Positions 16,922 to 24,070 of a DNA stretch of 41,292 nucleotides are shown here, in pieces. A program made the translations under genes and the position numbers. The stretch covers positions 1-41,292 of the forward strand of contig DARE01000049.1 in the NCBI GenBank assembly GCA_002503205.1. Direction: 5' to 3'. This stretch comes from Thermoplasmatales archaeon UBA447. GTDB taxonomy: Archaea; Thermoplasmatota; Thermoplasmata; Thermoplasmatales; Thermoplasmataceae. Position 1 is the first letter of the stretch. Each line of letters starts with the position of its first letter. Under the pieces are notes generated by a model. It saw nothing but the letters and a program-made list of their open reading frames with translations, was not told the DNA's origin and did no database searches.

Positions 16922-18796
16922 AGATGGATCAGTTCCTGCCCTTACTCTGACGGCGACTCCTCTCCTGTATGACATCATTTCTCGGCCCGGGACGTTGGCT
17001 CTGCCTACTGCAAGAAGCTCCCCTGAATGGTCTGTAACAAGGACCTCATTTCCAGCGACAATGCCTGGATCAGCAGATAAGATGAATTTGAAGAACACAT
17101 TGAAACCTTTCCTGTTGAATTCAGCACTTTCCTCGGAGACAGAAATTCTGTGCCTGTCAGTTAGGTTCATCAACCGCTCCGCCCCCTTTATTGAGAGAGT
17201 GAAGAAACCATCATGTGCCCTTACCGTTCCAAGAAGGCTACCGTCAAGGAAAACGCCACGTATCCTCCCTGTTTTCCTGCTGTGAGTTACCTCGCACTGA
17301 TCTGGAAACATTGCCGATCCGTCATTGAAACCGAACTGGTATCTGAATATCATCCTTGCCTTCTCCAGATACAGGTCTTTCATATCGCCAGAGAGAGCAT
17401 CATCCATGGGTGAACCGGAATCAACAGGATCATCTGGTTCTGTGTTATCCTCAAATACACCTGTTGTAACGAGCTGTTCTACAGGAAATGTCTCCTCAAG
17501 TTCTACAGGTACCGGTATATCATGCCATCTGTGGAAATAAGCTGTATCAGATCTAGAGTAATTAGCCATGAATTCTGCTGAATGCTGCCTTCCTGGATGC
17601 CAGTCCCCCTGGTCCAGGAATTTAACCTTCCCTTTCAGGCTACTTATCATGCCGTCGGAGAATTTTCTCAGCCTTATCACTGCTGGATGATTTCGTGAAA
17701 GCTCGTCAAAGAAAAAGAACGGTGATTTCTTGGAAAGGTCCTCCAGAGGTTCCAGCATCTCGCCGTATTCAAGAATTCTTCTGTAAGCCCTGTAAAGTGC
17801 CGGGTGGCTTCTGGAGCGCCCCTCAACGTATTGCCAGAGTGTCTGCTCATGAATTCTTTCCCTAATTTCATTGAGTTCGTTGAATATAGCGCCAAGATTA
17901 TGAAGTGCAAGATTGCGTGTCCTTTCCTCTTTTGGGAGGTCCTGAATCTCCTTCACTGTGAATTTCCCATAAAGGGGGCTCCACCATGGAAGCAGAGAAA
18001 TCCTATTCAGATCCCTTGATCCATCACTCAGAAGTATTCTGTCATCTCTGGCATATTTCACATATGACGCAGAATCGAACATATCTATACCCAGAAGAAC
18101 TGACATGCCCATGAACATCGGATGTCCCCCTCCGAACAGATGCAGAGGTTTTCCTGGGTCCGAGTGAAGGCGTGAATTTATAATTACATCAACAAGCATA
18201 TCGTACCGATAATTCTCCAGTAGAGGGACTACTCCCCCTACAGGCAGATATCCTGAAATGCCGCTGCTCATAAGTTCAGCCGACATACTTCTGAGATCTG
18301 AGTAAATAGAGCCCTGAATTGGACCTGCAACAATTGTCTTTCCTGGGTCAGTGATCTCATCCAGCCTTCTCCGCGTCTCTAAAACCGCCTCTTTAGCCTT
18401 ATTCCAGGTGAAGTTTGGCTCTGTGAATATGTCAAGTATGGTTCCGATATCACTTCCTATCCTTTTTTGAAACTCAAATGTGCTGATGTTGTCATATTCT
18501 ATTTCAGAGTATACATGGCTCTGGAATGTCCCTGAGTCTGTCATTATAGGCCCGTCGAATCCTATTAGGCCATGCAGTCCAGATGACTCTGCAATTTCCC
18601 TCAGCTTTTCTGTTCTCCTTATTATATAACTGTTGGTAATCAGCGCCTCCATACCAAGCCTTTTCATTTCAGAGATTTTTAAAGTGCGTATGTTAGGGTT
18701 GATGACAGGGAGTATGTTAGGCGTGTTTATCTTCCCATGTGCTGTGTAAAAAACGGCTGTTTTAGCCAGCCCATCTCTCGAGAGGGGTTCAAACAT
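16916..18796 (-). CDS. tgtA: Archaeosine tRNA-guanine transglycosylase
   Basis: 626 residues. It replaces guanine 15 in the D-loop of archaeal tRNA by preQ0, the first step to archaeosine. The catalytic domain shows GPIMTDSGTF (Asp-87), GGVVPLLE, GGGHPMFMGM and the nucleophile segment DMFDSASY (Asp-241). A C-terminal PUA domain (about residue 545 onward, AVGRANVPGREM) binds RNA. Oddity: where the family has CSCPVC before KEERTRxLALHNL, this protein reads LPWWSPLYGKF, so all three zinc-binding cysteines are gone while the histidine stays. An acidic insert (FEDNTEPDDP) precedes the C-terminal domains. The start at 18796 avoids overlap with ABCE1 and follows a GAAGGA-like SD; a start at 18856 is also open. 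Confidence 0.93.
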   Translation of the reverse strand: MFEPLSRDGLAKTAVFYTAHGKINTPNILPVINPNIRTLKISEMKRLGMEALITNSYIIRRTEKLREIAESSGLHGLIGFDGPIMTDSGTFQSHVYSEIEYDNISTFEFQKRIGSDIGTILDIFTEPNFTWNKAKEAVLETRRRLDEITDPGKTIVAGPIQGSIYSDLRSMSAELMSSGISGYLPVGGVVPLLENYRYDMLVDVIINSRLHSDPGKPLHLFGGGHPMFMGMSVLLGIDMFDSASYVKYARDDRILLSDGSRDLNRISLLPWWSPLYGKFTVKEIQDLPKEERTRNLALHNLGAIFNELNEIRERIHEQTLWQYVEGRSRSHPALYRAYRRILEYGEMLEPLEDLSKKSPFFFFDELSRNHPAVIRLRKFSDGMISSLKGKVKFLDQGDWHPGRQHSAEFMANYSRSDTAYFHRWHDIPVPVELEETFPVEQLVTTGVFEDNTEPDDPVDSGSPMDDALSGDMKDLYLEKARMIFRYQFGFNDGSAMFPDQCEVTHSRKTGRIRGVFLDGSLLGTVRAHDGFFTLSIKGAERLMNLTDRHRISVSEESAEFNRKGFNVFFKFILSADPGIVAGNEVLVTDHSGELLAVGRANVPGREMMSYRRGVAVRVRAGTDPSS

Positions 18797-18806
18797 ATTG
18801 CTTCCT

Positions 18807-20582
18807 TCAGACCTCTGAGTAGTAATAATTGCCACTTTCCTTCTGGCTTTTATCAAGCCTGCTGGCTGTCTTGTTTATTCTCGGTCTCTTTGTAAGGGCA
18901 TCCCTTCTGAAGGTTACTCCTACCTCCCTAAGGAACGCATTCATTCCTGTTCGCATTGTCATTGGCCCCCTTGCATGCCCGTCTATACCTGGATTCCCGC
19001 TGAAAATCATAAGAGAATCAGAGATCAGATCGATGAAATAAACGTCGTGATCAACTACCAGTGCACTGGTCCTGTTGTTCTCCATAACTCTCTTTATGAT
19101 CCTTGAGGCAGACATCCTGTAAGAACTGTCAAGATGTGCGGAAGGTTCGTCAAGCAGGTAAAGGTCCGCCTTTTTCCCAAGGGTGAGGGCAATTGCGAGT
19201 CTCTGCATCTCCCCTCCTGACAGGTCTTTTACGACCTTATCAAAGATCTCCTCCAGATCAAGGGGATGAATTATTTCGTTTTTTATCATCCCGGTGTCCA
19301 TGTCCTGCAAGAATGTCTGATAAAGCAAATCTCTGACAGTGCCTTCAAAATCGCTCGATATGTATTGAGGCTTATATGACACTGTAACTTTTTGCGTGAT
19401 ATCCCCACTTCCAGGAGACAGAACTCCAGCAAGCACCTTTACAAAACTTGACTTCCCAAGAGCATTCTTCCCAAGAACGCCAACCACTTCACCAACTTCT
19501 ATTCTGCCTGGGTTCACGTTGAGATGGAAATCACCGAGATCCACGCTCAGATCTGACCACTCTGTAAGTACAGCTCCGCTTTTCACACGTTTGTCCGTCT
19601 TTTCGGAGAAATCGATTGAATAGTTCCTGATTCTGGTGTTTTCCTCTCTGAGATATCCCTCCAGGAATGAATTTATTGCCTTATTTGTAGTCCTCTGCTT
19701 GCTGACAATACCATAAGCACCGGTTTTTCCGTAGACTAGATGTGCCTCGTCAGCAATCCAGTCCATAAGGGCAAGATCATGCTCCACGACCATTACAATC
19801 CTGTTTTTGGATATCTCCTGAATGATTCCAGCAACGTTTATTCTTTCCGAAATATCAAGATAGGAGGACATCTCATCAAAAAGGTACACGTCTGCATCCT
19901 TTATCAGAGTTAACCCGATAGCAAGTTTCTGAAGTTCCCCACCTGAACAGCTTGCAACATCCTTGTTCACAGAATTTTTTAGATTGAGCCTGTCCACAAT
20001 TTCATCGAATTTTCCTGACTGGTCTGATGATTTAAGCAGATTGCCTATGGTCCCTTTGGCTACCTTCGGTATCAGGTCTACGTTCTGATCCTTCAGAACA
20101 ACTCTAAGGTTTCCAGAGTAAAGGCGCTTGAAGTAATCGCCCATTACGGTTCCCTGGTAATAATCTATTACAACATCTCTGTCAGGTTTTCTCTCAAAGT
20201 TTCCAAAATTTGGTATGGTTATCCCGGATAGTATTCGCAACGTTGTTGATTTGCCTAGGCCATTCTGACCAAGGAGTGCTACAACCTTTGATGCAGATAT
20301 CTGAGGTAGGGAATATAGCCTGAAAGAATTCTGGGAATACTGATGAACCAGTTCCCTGTTTAATTCATCCGGTACGGTAATTATTTTTATTGCTCCGAAA
20401 GGGCATCTGTGCACACAAATACCGCATCCAATACAAAGTGGTTCGTTTATTACTGCCTGGCTGTCCTGTTCTGGAAATTCTATTGTAGGGGTGCCACTTC
20501 TCACAGGAGGGCAGAAGAACTGGCACTCATGATGGCACCGCTTTGGATGACACTTTTCTCTGTCGAGGATGGCAACGTGCAA
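18807..20582 (-). CDS. ABCE1/Rli1 ribosome-recycling ATPase
   Basis: 591 residues. Two N-terminal [4Fe-4S] sites have cysteines at 11, 16, 20, 24 and 50, 53, 56, 60. The first nucleotide-binding domain has Walker A GQNGLGKST (104-112) and signature SCSGGELQKLAIG; the second has GKNALGKSS and DLSGGEMQRLAIA with LDEPSAHLD. ABCE1 splits 70S ribosomes after termination together with aRF1/aPelota. Start TTG at 20582 is preceded by AGGTGG. It lies between the DUF6015-like gene and tgtA in a tight operon of translation-related genes. As an Fe-S protein it depends on the SUF system encoded later in the window. Confidence 0.97.
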   Translation of the reverse strand: MHVAILDREKCHPKRCHHECQFFCPPVRSGTPTIEFPEQDSQAVINEPLCIGCGICVHRCPFGAIKIITVPDELNRELVHQYSQNSFRLYSLPQISASKVVALLGQNGLGKSTTLRILSGITIPNFGNFERKPDRDVVIDYYQGTVMGDYFKRLYSGNLRVVLKDQNVDLIPKVAKGTIGNLLKSSDQSGKFDEIVDRLNLKNSVNKDVASCSGGELQKLAIGLTLIKDADVYLFDEMSSYLDISERINVAGIIQEISKNRIVMVVEHDLALMDWIADEAHLVYGKTGAYGIVSKQRTTNKAINSFLEGYLREENTRIRNYSIDFSEKTDKRVKSGAVLTEWSDLSVDLGDFHLNVNPGRIEVGEVVGVLGKNALGKSSFVKVLAGVLSPGSGDITQKVTVSYKPQYISSDFEGTVRDLLYQTFLQDMDTGMIKNEIIHPLDLEEIFDKVVKDLSGGEMQRLAIALTLGKKADLYLLDEPSAHLDSSYRMSASRIIKRVMENNRTSALVVDHDVYFIDLISDSLMIFSGNPGIDGHARGPMTMRTGMNAFLREVGVTFRRDALTKRPRINKTASRLDKSQKESGNYYYSEV

Positions 20583-20590
20583 AAGACCAC

Positions 20591-21022
20591 CTAATTGGGC
20601 TTCCAGTACTCGTCAGGTATTTCGTCATAAATCTGGAATGATTCGTCCTTCTCTACCTTTCTGGTGGTCTCCTTTATCTTTGAAAGCTGTATTATCTTGC
20701 CTACATTGAGAATCCAGTAATGGATTCGCCATTCCCTGCCGTCAAAAAGAGTTGTTTCTTCCCGCTCTGTCTGGAGAACGCCTATGTCTTCCATTGTATA
20801 GAAGGCATCACGATCCTCAGGCTCCAGCATGTTATCTATGACCCGGTCATTGTAACCGAAAAAATTGATCAGGTGCTCTGCTGCCTCAAAAGCTTCCTCC
20901 TGACTCATACTTCTGTTCTGGAGGCTCAGGCCCTTGCTGATAGCAATAGACAGTTCATCAATGTTGGTGAAGTTTCTTGGCAAAATGCCATCTTCATTTA
21001 CTTCGGAATTAATCTTAGACAT
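20591..21022 (-). CDS. Conserved archaeal protein, DUF6015-like
   Basis: 143 residues, soluble and acidic. The segments MSQEEAFEAAEHLINFFG, DRVIDNMLEPEDRDAFY and TEREETTLFDGREWRIHYW recall the archaeal family DUF6015, whose function is not established; this match is from memory. It starts the minus-strand unit with ABCE1 eight bases downstream, so a link to ribosome recycling or translation is plausible. A TTAATAA element near 21073 on the minus strand could be its TATA box. Confidence 0.8.
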   Translation of the reverse strand: MSKINSEVNEDGILPRNFTNIDELSIAISKGLSLQNRSMSQEEAFEAAEHLINFFGYNDRVIDNMLEPEDRDAFYTMEDIGVLQTEREETTLFDGREWRIHYWILNVGKIIQLSKIKETTRKVEKDESFQIYDEIPDEYWKPN

Positions 21023-21308
21023 AAGCCTCAGTTATAATGATTGTGGAGCTTGGATAGGCAAAAGACGTTATTAAGTTTAACGTGAACATCAGATTTTAGA
21101 GATTTTCCGAAAAATATCCTGGCAGGTAACATATTAAAATGTATACAAGTTTACACTCTTAACCTTTTTTATTGCACCTTACTTCATATCTTCTTAAATA
21201 GCAGCACAACCAATATTTTTAAGAGGAACCCCAAAAACCATCACCGAAACACTTTTCATGACCTCATAATCAATATCCATTAACCTTTACCATACTGGAT
21301 TATCCTAA
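21023..21308. other. Gene-free AT-rich stretch upstream of IS remnants
   Basis: No ORF of note. It holds the putative promoter of the DUF6015/ABCE1 operon at its left edge and, from about 21250, sequence that may be the decayed 5' part of the IS5-type transposase (the codons before LYREIE are out of frame or stopped by TAA at 21306). Confidence 0.5.
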
Positions 21309-21608
21309 CTTTACAGGGAGATTGAAACACCTGGCGATCTCCTTTCCGGGATAGGGGATCGCATTGATTTTGAATGGATAAGGCCGATTCTTTCGGATCT
21401 CTTCACTAATGACAAAGAGAATGGAGGAATTCACAATTATAATCCCATTCTAATGTTGAAGATACCGCTTCCTCAGCAACGTTACAATCTATCGGATCCG
21501 CAGATAGAAAGTGTAATCCGTGACAGGATATCACTCCTTAATTTCCTGGGATACACTGACAAATTGACGGATAAAAATATCATATGGTATTTCCGTGAGA
21601 GGTTATAG
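21309..21608 (+). pseudogene. IS5-type transposase remnant (N-terminal part only)
   Basis: An open stretch without a proper start reads LYREIETPGDLL, then IDFEWIRPILSDLF, NYNPILMLKI, LPQQRYNLSDPQIESVI, DRISLLNFLG and IIWYFRERL before TAG. This is the order of the DUF772-type N-terminal region of IS5-family transposases. The frame begins just after TAA at 21306, so the 5' end is lost, and everything after FRERL, including the DDE catalytic part, is absent. Confidence 0.8.
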
Positions 21609-21860
21609 AAAACAGGAAAGGATCGTCTGGTATTCAATGAAATCATACAGGGGTCCATAGAATCCTGTCGAATCCATGACGAAACTGTCTCCAGGGGAGA
21701 AGCGGTCTAGTAATTCCCCAAGCTTGTCGAAGCTGTTCTCAAGGTTGTCCTTTCTGACGATGTTGACATTCTCATCCAGTGTTGTGCACACAATATTTTT
21801 TGCCGAAATGTCCATTCCTCTATACATGGCATTATATCCTAACTTACTGTGATCCCGCAA
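21603..21860 (-). pseudogene. IS110-type transposase remnant (N-terminal RuvC-like part only)
   Basis: Reads MYRGMDISAKNIVCTTLDE, then RKDNLENSFDKLGELLD and SFVMDSTGFYGPLYDFIE before running out in unrelated residues and TAA. This is the start of an IS110-family DEDD transposase: the first Asp (GMDIS) is present, the usual Glu of VMEsTG is Asp here, and the rest of the catalytic domain and the C-terminal serine domain are missing. Its end overlaps the end of the IS5 remnant by six bases. Confidence 0.8.
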
Positions 21861-21931
21861 TAGAATTGGATGAATGTTAATTTTCCCTTTTTCGGGCTCT
21901 TAAGCATCCCAAAGGTAGATCTTTGAAAAAA

Positions 21932-21940
21932 TTTATTAAT
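21932..21940 (+). promoter_or_regulatory. TATA element for the 28-codon ORF and zinc-ribbon gene
   Basis: TTTATTAAT is centred about 26 bases before the ATG at 21962, giving a transcript that would begin on that ATG. Confidence 0.45.
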
Positions 21941-21961
21941 ATGTATTACGTAGATTTCGGT

Positions 21962-22048
21962 ATGCGTAGAAAAAAATTGAGTGTGCGCAGTTTTGATTAT
22001 GCTGTCACTGTTGATGTTGAAACTATCTATGGGTTCAACCGTTTATAG
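21962..22048 (+). CDS. Possible leaderless 28-codon small ORF
   Basis: ATG to TAG, beginning MRRKKLSVRSFDYAV and ending YGFNRL. It is not recognised and too short to judge by composition. Support comes from position: the TATA element puts the transcript start on its ATG, and its TAG overlaps the AGAGGA that could serve as SD for the zinc-ribbon gene 15 bases on, as in a coupled upstream ORF. It could equally be another IS scrap. Confidence 0.35.
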   Translation: MRRKKLSVRSFDYAVTVDVETIYGFNRL

Positions 22049-22063
22049 AGGAATGACAAGATA

Positions 22064-22315
22064 TTGTTCCAATACCTGGTTTATCTTATTTATGCTCTAG
22101 TAGCATTTCTAATTATTTATTTTGCGTTGAATATATTCATACAGGACAGGAAATATGGAACTATGTTGACCTGCCCTCATTGTGGTACAGATTTCAAGAG
22201 GCCGATAATTACGATTAGGGATGAATCTTTTGGAAAAACGCTCTATCCATACGGTCTGGTGCAATGCCCGAAATGTAAAGAACTATATCATGTAAGAGAG
22301 TGCAGAAAAAAATAA
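22064..22315 (+). CDS. Small membrane protein with zinc ribbon
   Basis: 83 residues: one N-terminal transmembrane helix (about 4-27), then a soluble part with two CxxC knuckles (CPHC near 38-41, CPKC near 69-72) that would form a zinc ribbon on the cytosolic side. No known function. Start TTG at 22064 follows AGAGGA with about 11-base spacing. It is flanked by IS remnants and the folP gene. Confidence 0.65.
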   Translation: MFQYLVYLIYALVAFLIIYFALNIFIQDRKYGTMLTCPHCGTDFKRPIITIRDESFGKTLYPYGLVQCPKCKELYHVRECRKK

Positions 22316-22476
22316 AATCCCCCATCTTTATTCATTTTCAGTATTTGGATAAACCCCAAGCGAAATGGACTAGTGTCACTCATACCTCTTCATGTTAAAA
22401 ATTAATTAGATATTCTAAATGACAGAATGTGTGATTAAATTTGGACATACTGATTAAAGGGGATAGAGGCTCGACA

Positions 22477-23475
22477 ATGAATCCCAATATGGGGGAATTT
22501 TTCGAACTTTTTTCTGATTCATTTATACCATTATCAGAGATCACACCTGCTGGAAAACTGTTAATTGGGGATAAGAAAATATTACATTACCGGCTCCAAA
22601 GGGAGACGATACTTAACCTTGGAATTGTGGAATATTTGAATGCTCCTGAACCCATAAAGGACCTTTACAGGAAGTGCTTATCCCCTTCATATAAAGAGAA
22701 AAGAAGAATTGAAATCATGGCAATTGTCAATGGGACCCCAGATTCATTCTATAGTGGGTCCAGATTTATGGGCAACCTGGGCGGACTTTCTGAAATACTT
22801 GACCAAAAGCCTGACATTATTGATGTGGGTGGAGAAAGTACCAGGCCAGGAAGTGTGGAAATACAGCCTGCTGAGGAAATTAAAAGGCTGAAACCTATAA
22901 TAGAATATATCTCTGGTTCCTCTGACATACGTATATCACTGGACACCAGGCATCCCGAGGTAGTTGAGAGATATGTATCCGAAATTGACATGATAAACGA
23001 CATATCCGGATTCAGGTCCGGCCGGATGATTGAGATCGCTTCCGAGAACAAACTGGATTGTGTGGTTATGCATATGAGAGGGACTCCCTGGAACATGAAT
23101 CAGCTTACTGACTATACTGACATATACTATGAAATTTCAGATTTTCTCCTGGAGAGGACCCATCAAATGCTGGAAAAAAATATAATGATGGAAAATATAA
23201 TTCTAGACCCAGGAATTGGTTTCTCCAAAACATACTCTCAAAACATTAATATTCTGAAGAATATACATAAATTTGATTTTGGGCTTAAAACGCTCGTGGG
23301 AGCATCCAGGAAGAGTTTCATTGGCAGGATCACAGATGACCCTCCAGAAAAAAGGCTTTCAGGCTCCCTGGCCGCTGCAGTGTGGTGTGCAATGAATGGA
23401 GTGGACATTATAAGAACACACGATCCCGGAGAAACCAGAAAGGCTCTCGACGTAATTTCAGCAATTCAGGGATGA
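22477..23475 (+). CDS. folP: Dihydropteroate synthase with N-terminal extension
   Basis: 332 residues from ATG at 22477, which has GAGG seven bases upstream; an in-frame TTG at 22441 would add 12 residues. All DHPS signatures are present: IMAIVNGTPDSFYSG, IDVGGESTRPG, SLDTRHPEV, INDISGF, MHMRGTP, ILDPGIGFSK, VGASRKSFIG, RLSGSLAAA and IIRTHD. It joins p-aminobenzoate to dihydropterin pyrophosphate. About 75-80 residues precede the TIM barrel and are not recognised. No other pterin gene is visible in the window, but glyA needs a reduced pterin carrier. Confidence 0.93.
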   Translation: MNPNMGEFFELFSDSFIPLSEITPAGKLLIGDKKILHYRLQRETILNLGIVEYLNAPEPIKDLYRKCLSPSYKEKRRIEIMAIVNGTPDSFYSGSRFMGNLGGLSEILDQKPDIIDVGGESTRPGSVEIQPAEEIKRLKPIIEYISGSSDIRISLDTRHPEVVERYVSEIDMINDISGFRSGRMIEIASENKLDCVVMHMRGTPWNMNQLTDYTDIYYEISDFLLERTHQMLEKNIMMENIILDPGIGFSKTYSQNINILKNIHKFDFGLKTLVGASRKSFIGRITDDPPEKRLSGSLAAAVWCAMNGVDIIRTHDPGETRKALDVISAIQG

Positions 23476-23482
23476 CGATTAC

Positions 23483-23890
23483 TTACTGTGAATCTCTGCA
23501 TTTAGGACAAACCCCTCTTAATATGTAGTTGCTGTCTGTTACATTGTATCCAGCATCTGATGCAGATTTAATGATGGAGTGTTGCTCTATTTCAAGATCT
23601 GTTATTTCTCCACATACATCACACATGAAATTTGCATGGGAACCTGTATTGGTTTCAAACCATGTTGCCCCTTTGAGCTCAAAGGATTTGAGTATTGAAG
23701 ATTTCTGAAGTGTCCTGAGTATGTTATATACAGTAGCCATGGTGATTGTGGGTTCAATTCTATGAACTTCTGAGTATACATCTTCTGCCCTGAAGTGACC
23801 TGGAGTCCTGGACATTATGTATTCAATGACCCTCAATCTCTGAGGAGTTACCTTGAATCCTGAGGATCTCAGTGTTTGTACGTAGTCCAT
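23483..23890 (-). CDS. Fur-family metal- or peroxide-responsive regulator
   Basis: 135 residues from ATG at 23890 (TTG at 23911 would add seven). An N-terminal winged helix (FKVTPQRLRVIEYI, then TVYNILRTL) is followed by the Fur dimerisation domain with SHANFMCDVCG and, near the end, GVCPKC, the two CxxC pairs of the structural zinc site. Whether it senses iron, manganese, zinc or peroxide cannot be read. A TTTAT element centred near 23914 suggests a leaderless start at 23890. It is divergent from the CbiA gene; a perfect palindrome lies in the shared upstream region. Confidence 0.9.
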   Translation of the reverse strand: MDYVQTLRSSGFKVTPQRLRVIEYIMSRTPGHFRAEDVYSEVHRIEPTITMATVYNILRTLQKSSILKSFELKGATWFETNTGSHANFMCDVCGEITDLEIEQHSIIKSASDAGYNVTDSNYILRGVCPKCRDSQ

Positions 23891-23931
23891 AAACTTCACA
23901 TATAATTGCAATAAACTAATTAACTTTTGTA

Positions 23932-23943
23932 GTTGAATTCAAC
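23932..23943. promoter_or_regulatory. Perfect 12-bp palindrome upstream of the Fur-family gene
   Basis: GTTGAATTCAAC is its own reverse complement and sits just upstream of the presumed TATA of the fur gene, within the intergenic region shared with cbiA. It could be an autoregulatory operator. It does not match the classical Fur or PerR boxes, so the assignment is by position only. Confidence 0.4.
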
Positions 23944-24037
23944 GGGCGGGATTAATTGCATAAAACATTGAGACCAAATATCAATAAAACAGATTTTCCT
24001 CTAATTTAACGTGCTATTATCTTTACAGGATATGTTT

Positions 24038-24046
24038 TCATATACA
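24038..24046 (+). promoter_or_regulatory. TATA element of cbiA
   Basis: TCATATACA is centred 27-28 bases before the GTG at 24071, consistent with a leaderless transcript and supporting the GTG start. Confidence 0.42.
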
Positions 24047-24070
24047 GTTCTTGGATACTAGAGAGATATA

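Noticed and set aside
18796..18856. Longer N-terminus of the TGT overlapping ABCE1
   Set aside because: The extra 20 residues overlap the ABCE1 C-terminus in another frame and precede the family's normal start; an SD-like GAAGGA precedes the ATG at 18796.
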